Below are positions 1 through 11,348 of a stretch of DNA of 64,000 nucleotides, one piece after another. Each line of letters begins with the position of its first letter. Position 1 is the stretch's first letter. The notes below the pieces were generated by a model. That model was not told the origin of the DNA. It ran no database searches and worked only from the letters and a program-made list of their open reading frames with translations. Source of the stretch: Gautieria morchelliformis (Eukaryota > Basidiomycota > Agaricomycetes > Gomphales > Gomphaceae); assembly GCA_015179125.1 (NCBI GenBank), contig WHVA01000051.1, positions 124,001-188,000 on the forward strand, read 5' to 3'. A program made the translations under genes and the position numbers.

Positions 1-3000
1 TTCAGCGCTGTCTTGGGAGGTGGCGTAGGCGACTTCGCAGGTTCCACAGGCGGAACCACGGTTTCCACCAGCTCCGCGACAACCTTCGTGGGCGCTTGGG
101 CGGGAATCTCCTCAACAACCTCATCCGCGGGGATGGATTTCTCAACCGTAGCAGCTTCAGGTGGTTCTTGCACCACAGTGACGTCTGCAACGTGTTCGGA
201 GACCGCAATCGCCGGCTCTTCCGGCTCGGTGGGAGTCTCCACGTCATCTTCATCTTCATCCTCCGCGTGGCCATCATACCCGTCATCGTCCGCGTCGTCC
301 AGAACAACGGAATGGCGGCCCTTGAACGAGTAGCCGTCGAAAACGTCCCCATCATCGTCCACTGGCCGTTGCATGGGGCTGCGGGACGTGTCAGACTCCT
401 CCCGCTCGGAGCGCTCGCGCTCCGAGTCAGTCTGCGTTTCGGGATCGGGGTCGTTATCGATAATGGGGTCCATGTCGAGGAAGGCCTCGTCGAAGTTCTG
501 AGTATCGCTTGCGTTCGACGGGTCGATGGGTGGGATGTAGGGGGCTCCAGCGCTAGTTAGCAGAAAAACTTTGGGATCAGAAGAGAAATAGCTCACGAAT
601 GTAACGCTTGTAGTAGACGTGCGACCAGTCGCTGTCGTTGAAGATAAGTAACGGTCCACAGGGAAGTATGATCTACACACATCATGGAAAAGTACGGATG
701 CCGCTTAATTCGCGGCTCACTCATACGGAGCGCGGGATTGCGCTGCAGGAGCTGCATGTGGCCGTTGTCAACCTCCATCCTTCACGCTCAGCTAGTGACA
801 TGACTTACACCGCGAATCAAGCTCTTTGTATCCTGATCCATGGCCTTATCATCCGGAAACTGTAACTCGTCCTGCAACACCCGAACATACATATCCGAAT
901 GGTTATTGGCCCAAAACGGCGTCTGCCAGGCCGCGCGTCAATACCCCGACTCCCTGAAGACAGCCAGACTCACGATGCCCGTCAACATCTCATATAGCAT
1001 GGTCCCAAAGCTCCACCAGTCGACCTCATAACTGTACGGCAGGCCTTGGATGACCTCTGGGGCAAGATACTCGGCTGTCCCGCAGAACGTGCTCGTGACG
1101 TCTTTGCTCCCTCCAGCACCACTCACCCACGATGCGCTCGGGCTCCCGCCACTCGCGTCCGCGCCGGGCTGCATCCAGTGCGGCGGCGCAGGCGTCGGCG
1201 TCCCGGGCGTCGATGAGTAGAACCCATCCGCACCGCCCGTCTCCCCGCTTTTCGGCGTCGACGGCGCGGTCGTGAGCGGGACCCCCGAGGCTGAGCGGCG
1301 AGGAAACTCTTTAGACAGGCCGAAGTCTGTCAGCACAATGTGTCCATCTGAACCAATAAGGATATTTTCGGGTTTCAAGTCACGGTATATTACGCCCGCC
1401 GCATGCAGGCCGTCGACGCCCTCCACCTAGGCGGGATTAGTGAGTAACGGGGAAGAATAAACAATGCACTGACAATTTCTGCGGCATAGAACCTGGCACG
1501 GTCCCGGCCAAGACGACCCCAACGCGCGAGCTGAGTGGCTAAATCGCCTCCGGGGTGAAAGTCCATGACGAGGAAGAGGTTATCCTTGTCGTGAAAGCTC
1601 CACCAAAGCTTGACGACGAAAGGGTCCTTTGCCTCGTGCGCCATGCGCTTGAGGACGGCCTGCTCGGTAAGTGTGTGCTGCAGTTCCTGGTGTGCAAGCA
1701 CATGGCGCTTCGTGATTGCTTTGAGCGCATACAAATTTGAACTTGCGCGATGGCGCACGAGCAGGACCTTGCCTGCGCATCCCTTTCCGAGCACGCGCAT
1801 CATGTCAAAGTCGTCTACGACGACCTTGCGCGTGGGCTTGGTCTTGGGCTTGGGGGAAATGCGCTTCGGCTTGCGTTTCGGTGTTGCAGGGGTGTCTTCG
1901 CCCTCGGGGGTCCAGACCCGCGAGAGACGGGATGCCTTGTCGGGGTCGGCGGAGGCGCTACGTGGGATGCGTGCAGCGGAACGAACGGGAGAAGCTGGGG
2001 GCGAGGGTGCAGGCGGTGTTGGTGGGGACGGTGCTGGGGTGGGTAAGGCATCCTCTACAGGCTGCTGGGGAGGCGTGTGCAAGGGCTCTACAGGCTGCTG
2101 GGGAGGCGTATGCGAGGGCTCTACAGGCTGCTGGGGAGGCGTGTGCGAGGGCTCTACAGGCTGCTGGGGAGGCATGTGCGAGGGCTCCACAGTCGTGGTA
2201 TCTTCTTCGACAATGTCCTTCGCCTCTACAGGGCTGCTCAACTCAGGTACATGTGGCACGGTGATATTTGCGGCTGCATCGCCACCGGCCACCAGCTCGG
2301 CAATTTTGGCGTCCTCACGCATGATTAACATGTCCTCGTCTTCCTCCTCCTCTTTGATCCCGTGTTTCTGCAGTCCACCGACGCCCGAGTCACGGTCGAC
2401 AGTGGCACCGTCACCGTTGTCGCCGTTGTCGGTGGCCACGTCGCCTGGGATGCTTTCGGTGTCACTAAGGGGATGGGGATCAGAGAGCGTATTAATGATG
2501 TCGCTGGTGGCGGGTGCGGGGAGATGCATTCCGAGGTCTGAGCGGACACGTTTGATGGCACGCTCGACACGGACGGACTCGAGATCGTCGGTGCGTACGC
2601 GGACGAACCTGCGCCAGGGCCGAGAGGTGCGGACAGAAGGGTGATTAGATATGACAGTCAAGTAAGAAGCAAGGCTGGTAGCTGCAGCGGAAGGGGCTGA
2701 CAAGGGACTTGCGAATGGATCGTCGCGCTCCCTGCTTGGCGAAACAGCGGGGGTAGGAAGAGTCTGAGAAGAAGACCGAGGGGTTGGAGGAGGCCTGGTA
2801 GAGTTATTTGCGAGACGGGAAAGGGTATGGAGGAAAGAGGAGCGACGCTTTGTAGGGACGTCATTGAGGGGAAGGGGGGGTATCCCGACGTTAGGATAGG
2901 CGTCGGCGAGTTTACCATGGAGGTCCACAACCTCTGACGCGGTACGAGTAAGGGTCAAATGATGAGTTGGTGCTGCAAAAAGGGTGAGGAAAGCTATAAT

Positions 3001-3304
3001 CGTAGAAAATTTTTTTGGAAAGCCCACTCTGTATGTATATGGAATATGTCTTTGCGTCGTGTGGATTCTCGGCGACACTCACACTCCAGGGGCCATCCTG
3101 GGCGTCCATACGCAGCACCTTCCGTCGAGCAGGATACTGCATGGGGGCAAGGGAGGCGGACGGGGCGGCGGAAGGGGTGGCGGGACCGGAGTGAGCGACG
3201 ACGGGGAGGGGGTGGACGTCGTGTGTGGCGGTGTCGAGAAGGACGTTGTCGCCGTGTACGATATTGGGTGGTGGTGGTGGGGAGAGCTGGCTGGCACTTG
3301 GCAT
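1..3304 (-). CDS. PX-domain AGC-type Ser/Thr protein kinase, C-terminal end beyond the window
   Basis: Predicted protein kinase that phosphorylates Ser/Thr. The N-terminal region (from about 3230 down to 2850, one intron near 3030-2965) reads as a PX phosphoinositide-binding domain (WSVSVAEN...[17 protein letters not shown]). A disordered Pro/Ser/Glu-rich linker follows. The kinase domain starts near 1815 with the glycine loop LGKGCAGKV and the lysine in YALKAI. Further on are the catalytic loop YRDLKPEN, the DFG of LTDFGLS, and the AGC activation segment [12 protein letters not shown]. About 70 residues of Ser/Pro/Gly-rich sequence are inserted between DFG and that segment. The tail has the AGC C-terminal extension ([10 protein letters not shown]..., [10 protein letters not shown]) and a hydrophobic motif FDGYSF near 320-340. 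Short introns lie near 1430-1480, 940-965, 780 and 600. PX plus AGC resembles SGK3/CISK or fungal Ypk-like kinases; the exact orthologue is not assigned. The ATG at 3304-3302 is the first in frame. Confidence 0.88.
2053..2188 (-). repeat. 33-bp tandem repeat, about 4 units, inside the kinase linker
   Basis: Four near-identical 33-bp units encode an 11-residue repeat ([11 protein letters not shown]-like) in the disordered linker between the PX and kinase domains. The unit is a multiple of three, so copy number can vary without breaking the frame. Confidence 0.85.
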
Positions 3305-4728
3305 AGCAATGCCAAACGGAAGGAGCGTGGAGGCCTCGAGGGCTGATGGCGAGAAGAGATGTAGACGCCCGTGGCGGAACCTAAAACCAAAACCAACTTA
3401 CAACAACGGCGCAATAGAAATTCGAAGACCTGCTGGGTCACGCCTTTGCCGTCGCCCACAGCGGGCTCAGTGTGGAACTGGGCGGTGCTCGTTGCTGTGT
3501 GCAGCGAACTCGACGGGGTCTCGACCAGACCCCTCTTCTATTGTGACGAGAATACTGCGCCTTCTCCTCGCTGACTGAACACAAACTCTAGCGCTGCTCT
3601 TATGTCTGTGCTGTCGTCGTTCACACTCAGTCGCTGCCTGCTGCTCTGTCACCCATAGCACGGTTCTGCTGTCGAGATTGCTTCCCCATGCCAGGCGTCG
3701 CAGCTGCGTCACTTACAACTCTGAGTACTCGATATGGAACTCGTGTACAGCACCGCAAATAGATTGGCGCTTGTCTTTCGCCACCACCAACTACGCTTCG
3801 GGTCCGAAAATGATGTCAGTCTTAATTTCACGAGCCCGGTTCACCCGGGTCTGCATATGTCGGGCGCAATGGCCATCGGCTTTGACCGAGCCTCATCACG
3901 CTCGTCGGCGACCGTGGTCATGCAGGCAGGGTGTTCGGCCAATTTTCTAGTATGGGCGGCCTGCCTTTCTTGAATCCTGGTTCTAATATTTGTGAGACGC
4001 TTCTAACTTGGGTTGATTTCAAGTGTAAGCGCTGTGCACCTGGAGGAATTCTGGGGGTCATATAAAAATTTTTATCGCATTCTGGGGTCATATAGAAATT
4101 TGTATCGCCATTCTGGGGTCATATAAATTTTCGCGCGACGGTCCAGGCCGGACATTCGAGACCTCGTACACACAATCCGCCCGATCAGGAGTCTAGGCAT
4201 AAAGAGATGAAGAGCCATGTCCGCTTCCAGAGCTCACTGATAGCCTTTGCTCACTACAGTAGGTTTTGGGCTCTGTATTCAAATATGCAATTAATAAGGC
4301 AACACTAAGTAATGCAGCCAAATTGCCTTGCCTAGACTAGATACGGCCTGTACGACTCCAGAGTTGTCAAGAACTGCGAGTTCAGCTGCATGGTGGCGCG
4401 AAGACCAACATCGCACCAAATCACCATGGGCTACAGCTCCAACATACAAGGGATTGGTGCAACCAATAAATCAAATTTGTATGTCCCTCCATATATATCA
4501 CCGTAAAGCTCGCTCACAGATGGGTTTCCGTCTGCCGTACCTGCAGTAGGCACAACCAATACCCTCAGGTCTCTAATGCGACTTGTTATCCTGAAATCTA
4601 ATTATGATCTCGAAGCTTCTCTCATGCTCAGGCATTGGCTCACGCGATCTCCGAGGCGACCTACCTCATATTTATCCCTTTGAAAACCTAGCGTCGCGGA
4701 AATGCACCCCTGCCGTGTAGCCTGATCC
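3305..4728. other. Intergenic region between divergent kinase and GMC genes
   Basis: About 1.4 kb without a supportable gene. It should hold both divergent promoters. The only structure seen is the short tandem repeat at 4048-4130. Open frames here are short and look random. Confidence 0.6.
4048..4130. repeat. About 31-bp tandem repeat, 2.6 units
   Basis: Three successive units begin with ATTCTGGGG(G)TCATATA followed by an A/T-rich run and TATCGC; the third is cut short. It is noncoding and AT-rich compared with its surroundings. Confidence 0.8.
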
Positions 4729-7370
4729 ATGTCTTTGAGCAAGACGAACACGCGTGCCGCAATCGCAGCTTCAGCTGTTGCCTTAGCTCTCTACGCAGTC
4801 CTTCGTCCGGGACACTCGCGTTTAATCAACTCCCCAGAGGCTGTAGCACACCGTGTGGACGATACCAGTGCGAAAGCAGAAGACGAATCCCTCGATCCTG
4901 AGTACGACGTCGTCATAATAGGAGGTGGCACAGCAGGTTGTGTCCTAGCCGCCCGCCTTTCTGAGGAACCACACTGTCGCGTGCTATTACTCGAAGCGGG
5001 GGGCAGGTTGGTGTCTTGCCACATATCCCATTTACGTTGTCACTCAATAAGGCCTCCAGCTCTCGCGATATTCTGGTCAGTAGGATGCCAATTGCGTTTC
5101 CCGGGAACATGTACACCGATTGGACTTATAACCTGTATACTGAACCGCAAGTCAACGCCGAAGGCGCGAAGAAGTACTGGCCGAGAGGTATATTGCCCTA
5201 GTTTGGCCTCCCAGAGTGTCCTGTAGTAAGCTGATAATCTCCTTAGGCAAACTGCTGGGCGGATGTGAGTGTACGTTATATCTCGGAAACAGGCTACTCA
5301 GCCCGGCTTTAATCATCAAGGCTCGGCGATTAACGCTATGATGTACGAGGCTCCAGGTTGGCACAATGCCCTACTAAATTCATTTCTTGGGTAGGTACCA
5401 CACCTGCGCGCCGAGCGACTACGACGAGTGGGCGAGCACGGGACTGGAAGGTGCATCTGGCTGGGCATACAAGAATATCCTACCGTGCGCCGCAATCTAT
5501 TCACCCCATCAAGTGTGGCATACAGTCCATGCTCCAGGTATTTTCGCAAGTTCGAGAAGTACGTGCCACACCCGGATGTGGAACCCCTCGACCCGTTTGA
5601 GAAAGTGCGTTTTTTCTTTCTTGGAAGCTCGTAGTTACTATTTTGGCTCACGCGCTACGTCTTTCGGCACAGGGAAATGAAGGCCCCGTGCAAGTGGGAT
5701 TCTTTGGGTATTTCAGCAAAACGTCCGCCAAATGGATGCGGGCTTGCATCAACGCGGGGATCCCCCACAGCCGTGACGTAAACACGCCCAGTGGGATCGC
5801 AGGCGTGACAAAAGTGTGTACGATTCTCTGTGTGGTTTGTGTGATTCTCACCCCACAAGTAGATCAGTGAGACATATTCATATTGGCAGCCTACAAACAA
5901 TTGCTCTCAGCTGACGAATCGCGTGGTTGGCAGTGACTTATATTGATTTGTCTGGTACGAGGGTCAGCGCGGAAACAGCATACCTGACTCCAGAGGTCCT
6001 CAAACGCCCCAACCTCAAAGTGGCCATACACTCTCAGGCAACACGTATAATATTCAGTACACGTGGTGGGAGCAAGAGAGCTGTAGGAGTCGAGTTTGTC
6101 AAGGCAAAGGGTGGCTCTAGATATCGCGTGCGCGCAAGACAGGAAGTCGTCCTATCGTGAGATTGTCTCCTTGTTGTACGCCAAGCACTCCACTCTGAAC
6201 TGACCATAGAGCCGGCGCCGTGCACTCCCCGCATCTTTTGATGCTTTCCGGTGTAGGACCCAAAGATCACCTTGCCAAGCATGGGATTCCTCTTGTACAT
6301 GATACCCCCGGCGTTGGACAGCATCTCCAAGACCACGCCGTAATCGGGGCTCTGTTGCCCGTGAAACCAGGTTATTCGCTGAGCCATATCAAGGCCACCA
6401 GAGGCATGGGCTCACTCCAGGGCCTTGCTGCATATATAAAGTGGAAACTCTTCGGTTCTGGAGAATTGACTTCGAATGTTAGATGTCGATTATTTTTCCC
6501 TGCCTGGCTCATCTTTCTGATATGGTGTTGAGCAGATTGGCGAAGTCGCTGCTTTTTTGCGGGCGACCGACACGAGGGTGTTTCCGACGGACAGCTATGA
6601 GGTAGTCGATGGCACGTCAGGTCCGAATGCACCCGATCTTGAAACGATTTTCCTCCCCCTCGATCACTCGGAACATGGACATCCTCCAAGCCCCCCTCGA
6701 TCTGTAGTGAACCCTACAGTCATCCTTCTACGGTGAGTGCTCCCCCCCGACCGCGATGATGGTCATTTTAGCTCACAACTTCCTTCGAAGACCTCAAAGC
6801 CAGGGCATTATCACTCTGAAATCTAATGACCCTTTCGACGCGCCAGTCATCGATCCCAGGTCGGTGCAGGGGATCGCTACACCCCTTATACATGTCGCTT
6901 TCTGACACATCCCGTGCCTTTGGTAGGTACCTGAGTTCGCCAAATGACCTCGCAATTTTTGTTCGTGGCCTGAGACACGTCGTCGACATTTCTGAAATCG
7001 AGCCCTTCGCGTCCGTGCTCGATCGTGATGCGCCCCCCCTCGATCTTACCCTCCGCGGCCTTTCCGACGCTGAACTCGAGGAAGAGGTCCGGCAGCGCAT
7101 CGAAACGCTGTACCACCCCGTGTCGACCTGTCGTATGGCGAGGTTGGAGGATGGAGGCGTCGTTGATGCCTTCCTCCACGTCTACGGGATCGAGAACCTC
7201 AGAGTGGTAGATGCGTCGATATTCCCTACCATCCCCTCTGGACACACTGTACGTGCAGTTTCATATTTATTTATGGAGGTCTGAGTGTCTTCATTCGATA
7301 GAGCGCCCCCGTTTTCGCCGTTGCGGAGAAGGCGTCGGATCTGATCAAACAGTCCCTGTATAAGGCATGA
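4729..7370 (+). CDS. GMC-family FAD-dependent oxidoreductase, membrane-anchored, 13 exons
   Basis: Predicted flavoenzyme of the glucose-methanol-choline family, oxidising an alcohol or related substrate that cannot be named from sequence. Residues 8-25 form a hydrophobic N-terminal segment ([16 protein letters not shown]), either an anchor or an uncleaved signal. The ADP-binding motif IIGGGTAG is at about 63-70 with LLLEAGG downstream. The GMC signatures [19 protein letters not shown] and [16 protein letters not shown] are both present once introns are removed. The active-site histidines are in YHPVST (about 565) and SGHT (about 608), followed by the usual [14 protein letters not shown] tail. 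Exons by eye: 4729-5006, 5060-5187, 5247-5264, 5321-5342, 5395-5484, 5538-5604, 5673-5817, 5934-6156, 6210-6477, 6536-6732, 6791-6859, 6927-7248, 7302-7370. They total 1,896 nt, 631 residues, with consistent phases. Exons 3 and 4 are only 18 and 22 nt. Choline dehydrogenase-like or aryl-alcohol oxidase-like activity are both possible. Confidence 0.93.
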
Positions 7371-8207
7371 AGGCAATGTCGCCTCTTCACAGGAAAATGA
7401 TGTGATATGCAAGGCTGCCGCAGACATGCGCCCGAGCATAAGAACGTGAAGAGCTAGTTGTGCCCGGTTGATTTGAATACGCAGATCAAATATACTGATG
7501 TGTAGATTTCACTTACCTTTGACTCGAAGACTGTTGTGCAACAACTTCAAATTGAACAAGTCCGAATTACTGTAAGGACAATGGGCAGATGTATACCATG
7601 ATGACACCGGTGAATTTATAAGGGAAAGGCTCAACCCCATCATACACCCGAAGCCCTCCCTTCCCCTCTAGTTTGTGAACTGAAGTTTGTCTTGAATATG
7701 AGGATAACATGCTAGCTAATTAGGAGGGGCACGGAGGCTTAGGCTACCGGTAACAATATTCCAAGGAGAGTTTTAAAGAAGAAAAATATTGCTCAGTGAT
7801 AACCTACTTAAGAGGCCTGTCTGTCATCAAGAGGCTTCCAGTTCAGGGATCGATCGTACGTGCATACGCAAAGGGGTCCGGGAACAGCATCCTGGCAGCT
7901 GAATCACTGACATTTCTTGTGACGTCTACATGGTATGTACCAGCCTAGTTTGATCAGATCGGCCTGGAGGTTGGCAATTCCATAAGTCCTGATGACTTCA
8001 GTATTTATCGTAGAAGCATTGTGGGAGCGCCGGCCCAGACTGAAGATACCAGATTAGTTTGGCCACATAATATAGTAATCGGAAAGATTTCTGCTCTGTT
8101 GATCATGGAAGCGCGACGTAGACAACAACACTCGCATAACACGGGATAATCACATACAAGATCTTGGAAACTAATACATAATAACGTGTTGATCTGCTTA
8201 TAGTGGC
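7371..8207. other. Intergenic region between convergent GMC and thioredoxin genes
   Basis: About 840 bp holding the 3' ends of two convergent genes. No coding region, repeat or RNA gene was recognised. Confidence 0.6.
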
Positions 8208-8687
8208 TCATAGTGACTTGGCGTTTTCCACAAGGTTCTACATGAAAGCGTCAAGGTCAAGGTAAGTGACGGCACAGGCATCGGACACATACCCCAAGAT
8301 CCTTGGGGAGCGCCCCTATCATATCAGCCACCTTCTCTCCATCCTTAAATACCATGAACGAAGGCAACGAGCGTATCCCGACTTCTTGTGAGATATCCTG
8401 CAAGATATCGACGTCAGAATCAGCACGCCTTGCAAGTTGGCAGGACTCACGGGCTGCTCGTCGATGTCAACTTTATAAAAGTCCAGCGTGTCGTTTTCCG
8501 CGGATAGTTTCTCAAATATAGGTGAGATGACGCGGCATGGTCCACACCATGTGGCCCAGAAGTCGAACACGGAGACTTTGCCAGAAGAGATCTGGATAAT
8601 ATGTCAGTGAAGATGCTGTTACTACTGGCGGAATGAACTTACGATCTCTTTGAATTCTGTAAGTGAAGTGACCGCTTTGACGACCAT
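8208..8687 (-). CDS. Thioredoxin, 4 exons, 106 residues
   Basis: Small cytosolic protein-disulfide reductase, recycled by thioredoxin reductase. The active site WCGPC is at residues 30-34 inside [21 protein letters not shown], and the family's cis-proline loop is seen in [15 protein letters not shown]. Exons: 8643-8687, 8451-8591, 8293-8397 and 8208-8237 (15, 47, 35 and 9 codons plus stop). The last intron ends ...CATGTAG and adds NLVENAKSL, a normal thioredoxin C-terminus. If that intron were retained the frame would end at 8257 after an unrelated tail. Length matches the family (about 103-110). There is no targeting peptide, so cytosol or nucleus is likely. Confidence 0.96.
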
Positions 8688-11348
8688 GGTTATCTATACA
8701 GTGTATGCGTATAGGTTCGGAAGAAAGTGGTGTTGGTTCTCGGAAAGGTGCGTAACGAAAGTTGACCTTATCGTTTTATATAGGGAAGGTATCATGTGCG
8801 CATGAGTAATAATACGCGCGCACGTCATTTTCAGATCATCGCGGCGCCGTACCGTATCGTTTTCCACTAGATACATATGGGACGATTAATAAGCTAGTTT
8901 GCAAGGGCTTTCAAATACTTGTAAGGCGGGCTCATCCCGACCGGACAGAACGGTCGGAGGCCCTACCTACCAGCTACTAGCAACTTCTATAAGCAATACT
9001 TCTGAAAATCACTGTTTTGTTCTAACTATCAAAAACCGAGAGCCTAAGATTTAGGGTCTGAGCATTGTATGATGGATTGCTTGTTGATTTCTTGCAGGCA
9101 AGTGCGTGCTCTGGGCACTGAAACGAAGGTATCCGACAGATACCTGACCGGTGCCAACGTTAATGTGATGTATCAGTGAGCAGTCAAAAACCCATACGGG
9201 TCTGCCCGATGTAACATTGGAAGGACAATCATTCTCTTGGTAAGGCATCATTGCACATTTTCAAAGGCAATACATATGCTTACTCTTGGACCACATCCAT
9301 ATGTATGCGGCATTGGGGTTCGTGATGCCCAGCATGGTGGTATGGATATGTTGCTAGAACCCTGCCAATATTCTGACATCGAAGATGGTCAGATGGTGTC
9401 CTCAAGGTCCCAGGTCGCGATTGAGACCGTAGCCAAGCATAAGTGGATGACTTGAAGTGGAGCCCTGTCTTCCGGTCCGAATAAGCCCAGAGGTTCAACG
9501 ATATACAACCCGTCACATAGAGCACAAATACTTGGGTCCCCAATGAACAGATGATTCGGCTATATCTGAATCTGCGGCTTCGGGCTCAATACCAGGCAAG
9601 GCTTGAACTAGCATTGTTTGCTAACCTTAAGGGGGACATCTTCCAGTAGTTGCTGTAACTGTTTCACTTCGACTTCCAGTTGTCGACAGTTCGTCCAGAC
9701 TGAGCTCAGCGCTAAGGTCGACCAGGTCACGCTGCCCTCATTCCAACATTGCCCGAGGATTGCCTGTCGTCTGAGTCATTATAAAGAATTAACAGTCAAG
9801 AGTGCAAGGAGACGAACGTACTATGAGGAGAGGGGACGTGCCACCTATCGTAAACTTTACACCTCATAGAAATCCAACCAAGTGAGTCTCGATTCTTCAT
9901 ATATAGTCCTCAAGCGGCATGCATCACATGCTGCTGAAGAACACGCAGGCTTCGCCAGCTGCATGAAATGACTTCATCGGGCTCGTGAGCGCTCTGCATG
10001 ACGGGCTTGATGAGTGAATAAAGCTTCGTTACAGGGGTACAGGGGAGCCTGCGGAATGGGAGACTCACGTACGAACAACACATTCAGTCAAGTAATACTA
10101 TTGACAACTGAAGGGGGTGTTCACCGGCAGACGTTGCCATTTGAAATAATGTACGGAGACTGCGCAGCGGTGCCTGCAGGTACAATTTCGAGGTCCCGGG
10201 GATGGCGAAAGTCGCTCATGTGGTTGCGACAGCCGTCGACAGCACGTCACGTGACTTCAGGTGAAGCGCGAAGGTCAAGCGTCTCAGAGCTCCAAGGCCA
10301 AGGTTGATCAACGTTGAGGTGAGGTCGTATTTAAAATGTCATTCTTACACGTCCCGCAAGGTCCCTAACTCTAGTCATTTCCAATTTCCAGCGGCAGTTG
10401 GCCACTAAAAGACCGTAATGAATGAATAATACTTACAGTACACAACAAAGACGTTTCCACTGCGCCGTAGTATCATGAAGCCGGCCGCAATTCACACCTA
10501 CCCGGGTAAGGGTTGGCGCCACAGCAGTCACTCTTAATCTGAACTTGTCGTGTCCCCGGCTTCAGCTATTCTCCACCACCAGTCGAACCTGCACGGACGA
10601 GGGGGGAGCGGGCGACGAGGCTGTTCCATGCACTGAGCAGGGCGGCTGCTTCAATGCCCGAAGTAGGGACCGATAAAAGGGATAATTGCAGTGAAGACCG
10701 TACTCAATACGCGTGATTGGATCTTATGCGGAACTGCTTTAAGCTCGTTCGGACGAGCCATAGGATAAGTAAATATCAGCTCACCTTGTTGTTGGTGAGG
10801 TGTGGGCTTGGCGAGCGCAATAGCTTCGAGAGATTCTCGACCGCGTGGTGATGTACCGGTATGAACTTGCCTCATGATTGGGCTGGCACGATCATAACCG
10901 CGCGGCAGCAAATTCTCCGCTCGCAACTGAACTGGCAGGACCCACGTTGACGTATCTGAGTAGCATGCCACGTCTCGAGTAAACCTTGTGTGACGTCTGG
11001 TTCTGGTCCGCGATCAATTATCCGGGGAGAGTTGATCAAGGATCTTTAGATTGGACAGATCAGACAACGTCCGTCTTCGAGTTCGTATTGTTGAACGTGT
11101 AGTCAGTCACACCTTAGACCTTAGTGGAGTGTATCGCCCAGAACAGGTGGCGGCAACCGCAGATCCCCGGCCGGTTTCATCCCAGGCAGGAGTTGGACGC
11201 TGACCACAAGGATTCAGCACTAGTTTCCAGACTAGTCGGCTACGACGACTTCCAGCTCTAAAAGGGAAATCGTCGTGACCTGACCGTCACACACCTCCTG
11301 GTACCGCATCAACATTGCTCGTCTCACTCTCACTCCCTCGTCTTCCCA
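8688..11348. other. Long gene-poor stretch
   Basis: About 2.7 kb between the divergent thioredoxin and 11.3-kb genes. No open frame longer than about 110 codons and none with a recognisable domain. The right-hand end must contain the promoter of the 11,349 gene. A noncoding RNA or an unrecognised small gene cannot be excluded. Confidence 0.5.

Noticed and set aside
1610-2644. A 344-codon plus-strand open frame opposite the kinase linker
   Set aside because: It is the antisense shadow of the low-complexity kinase linker; its Gly/Ser-rich product has no domain and the minus strand is clearly coding.
8257-8262. Alternative stop for the thioredoxin gene
   Set aside because: It requires retaining an intron with proper GTATGT and CATGTAG ends; splicing gives a normal thioredoxin C-terminus instead.
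9051-10971. Several open frames of 60-110 codons on both strands
   Set aside because: No recognisable motif, no splice partners and no composition unlike random sequence.
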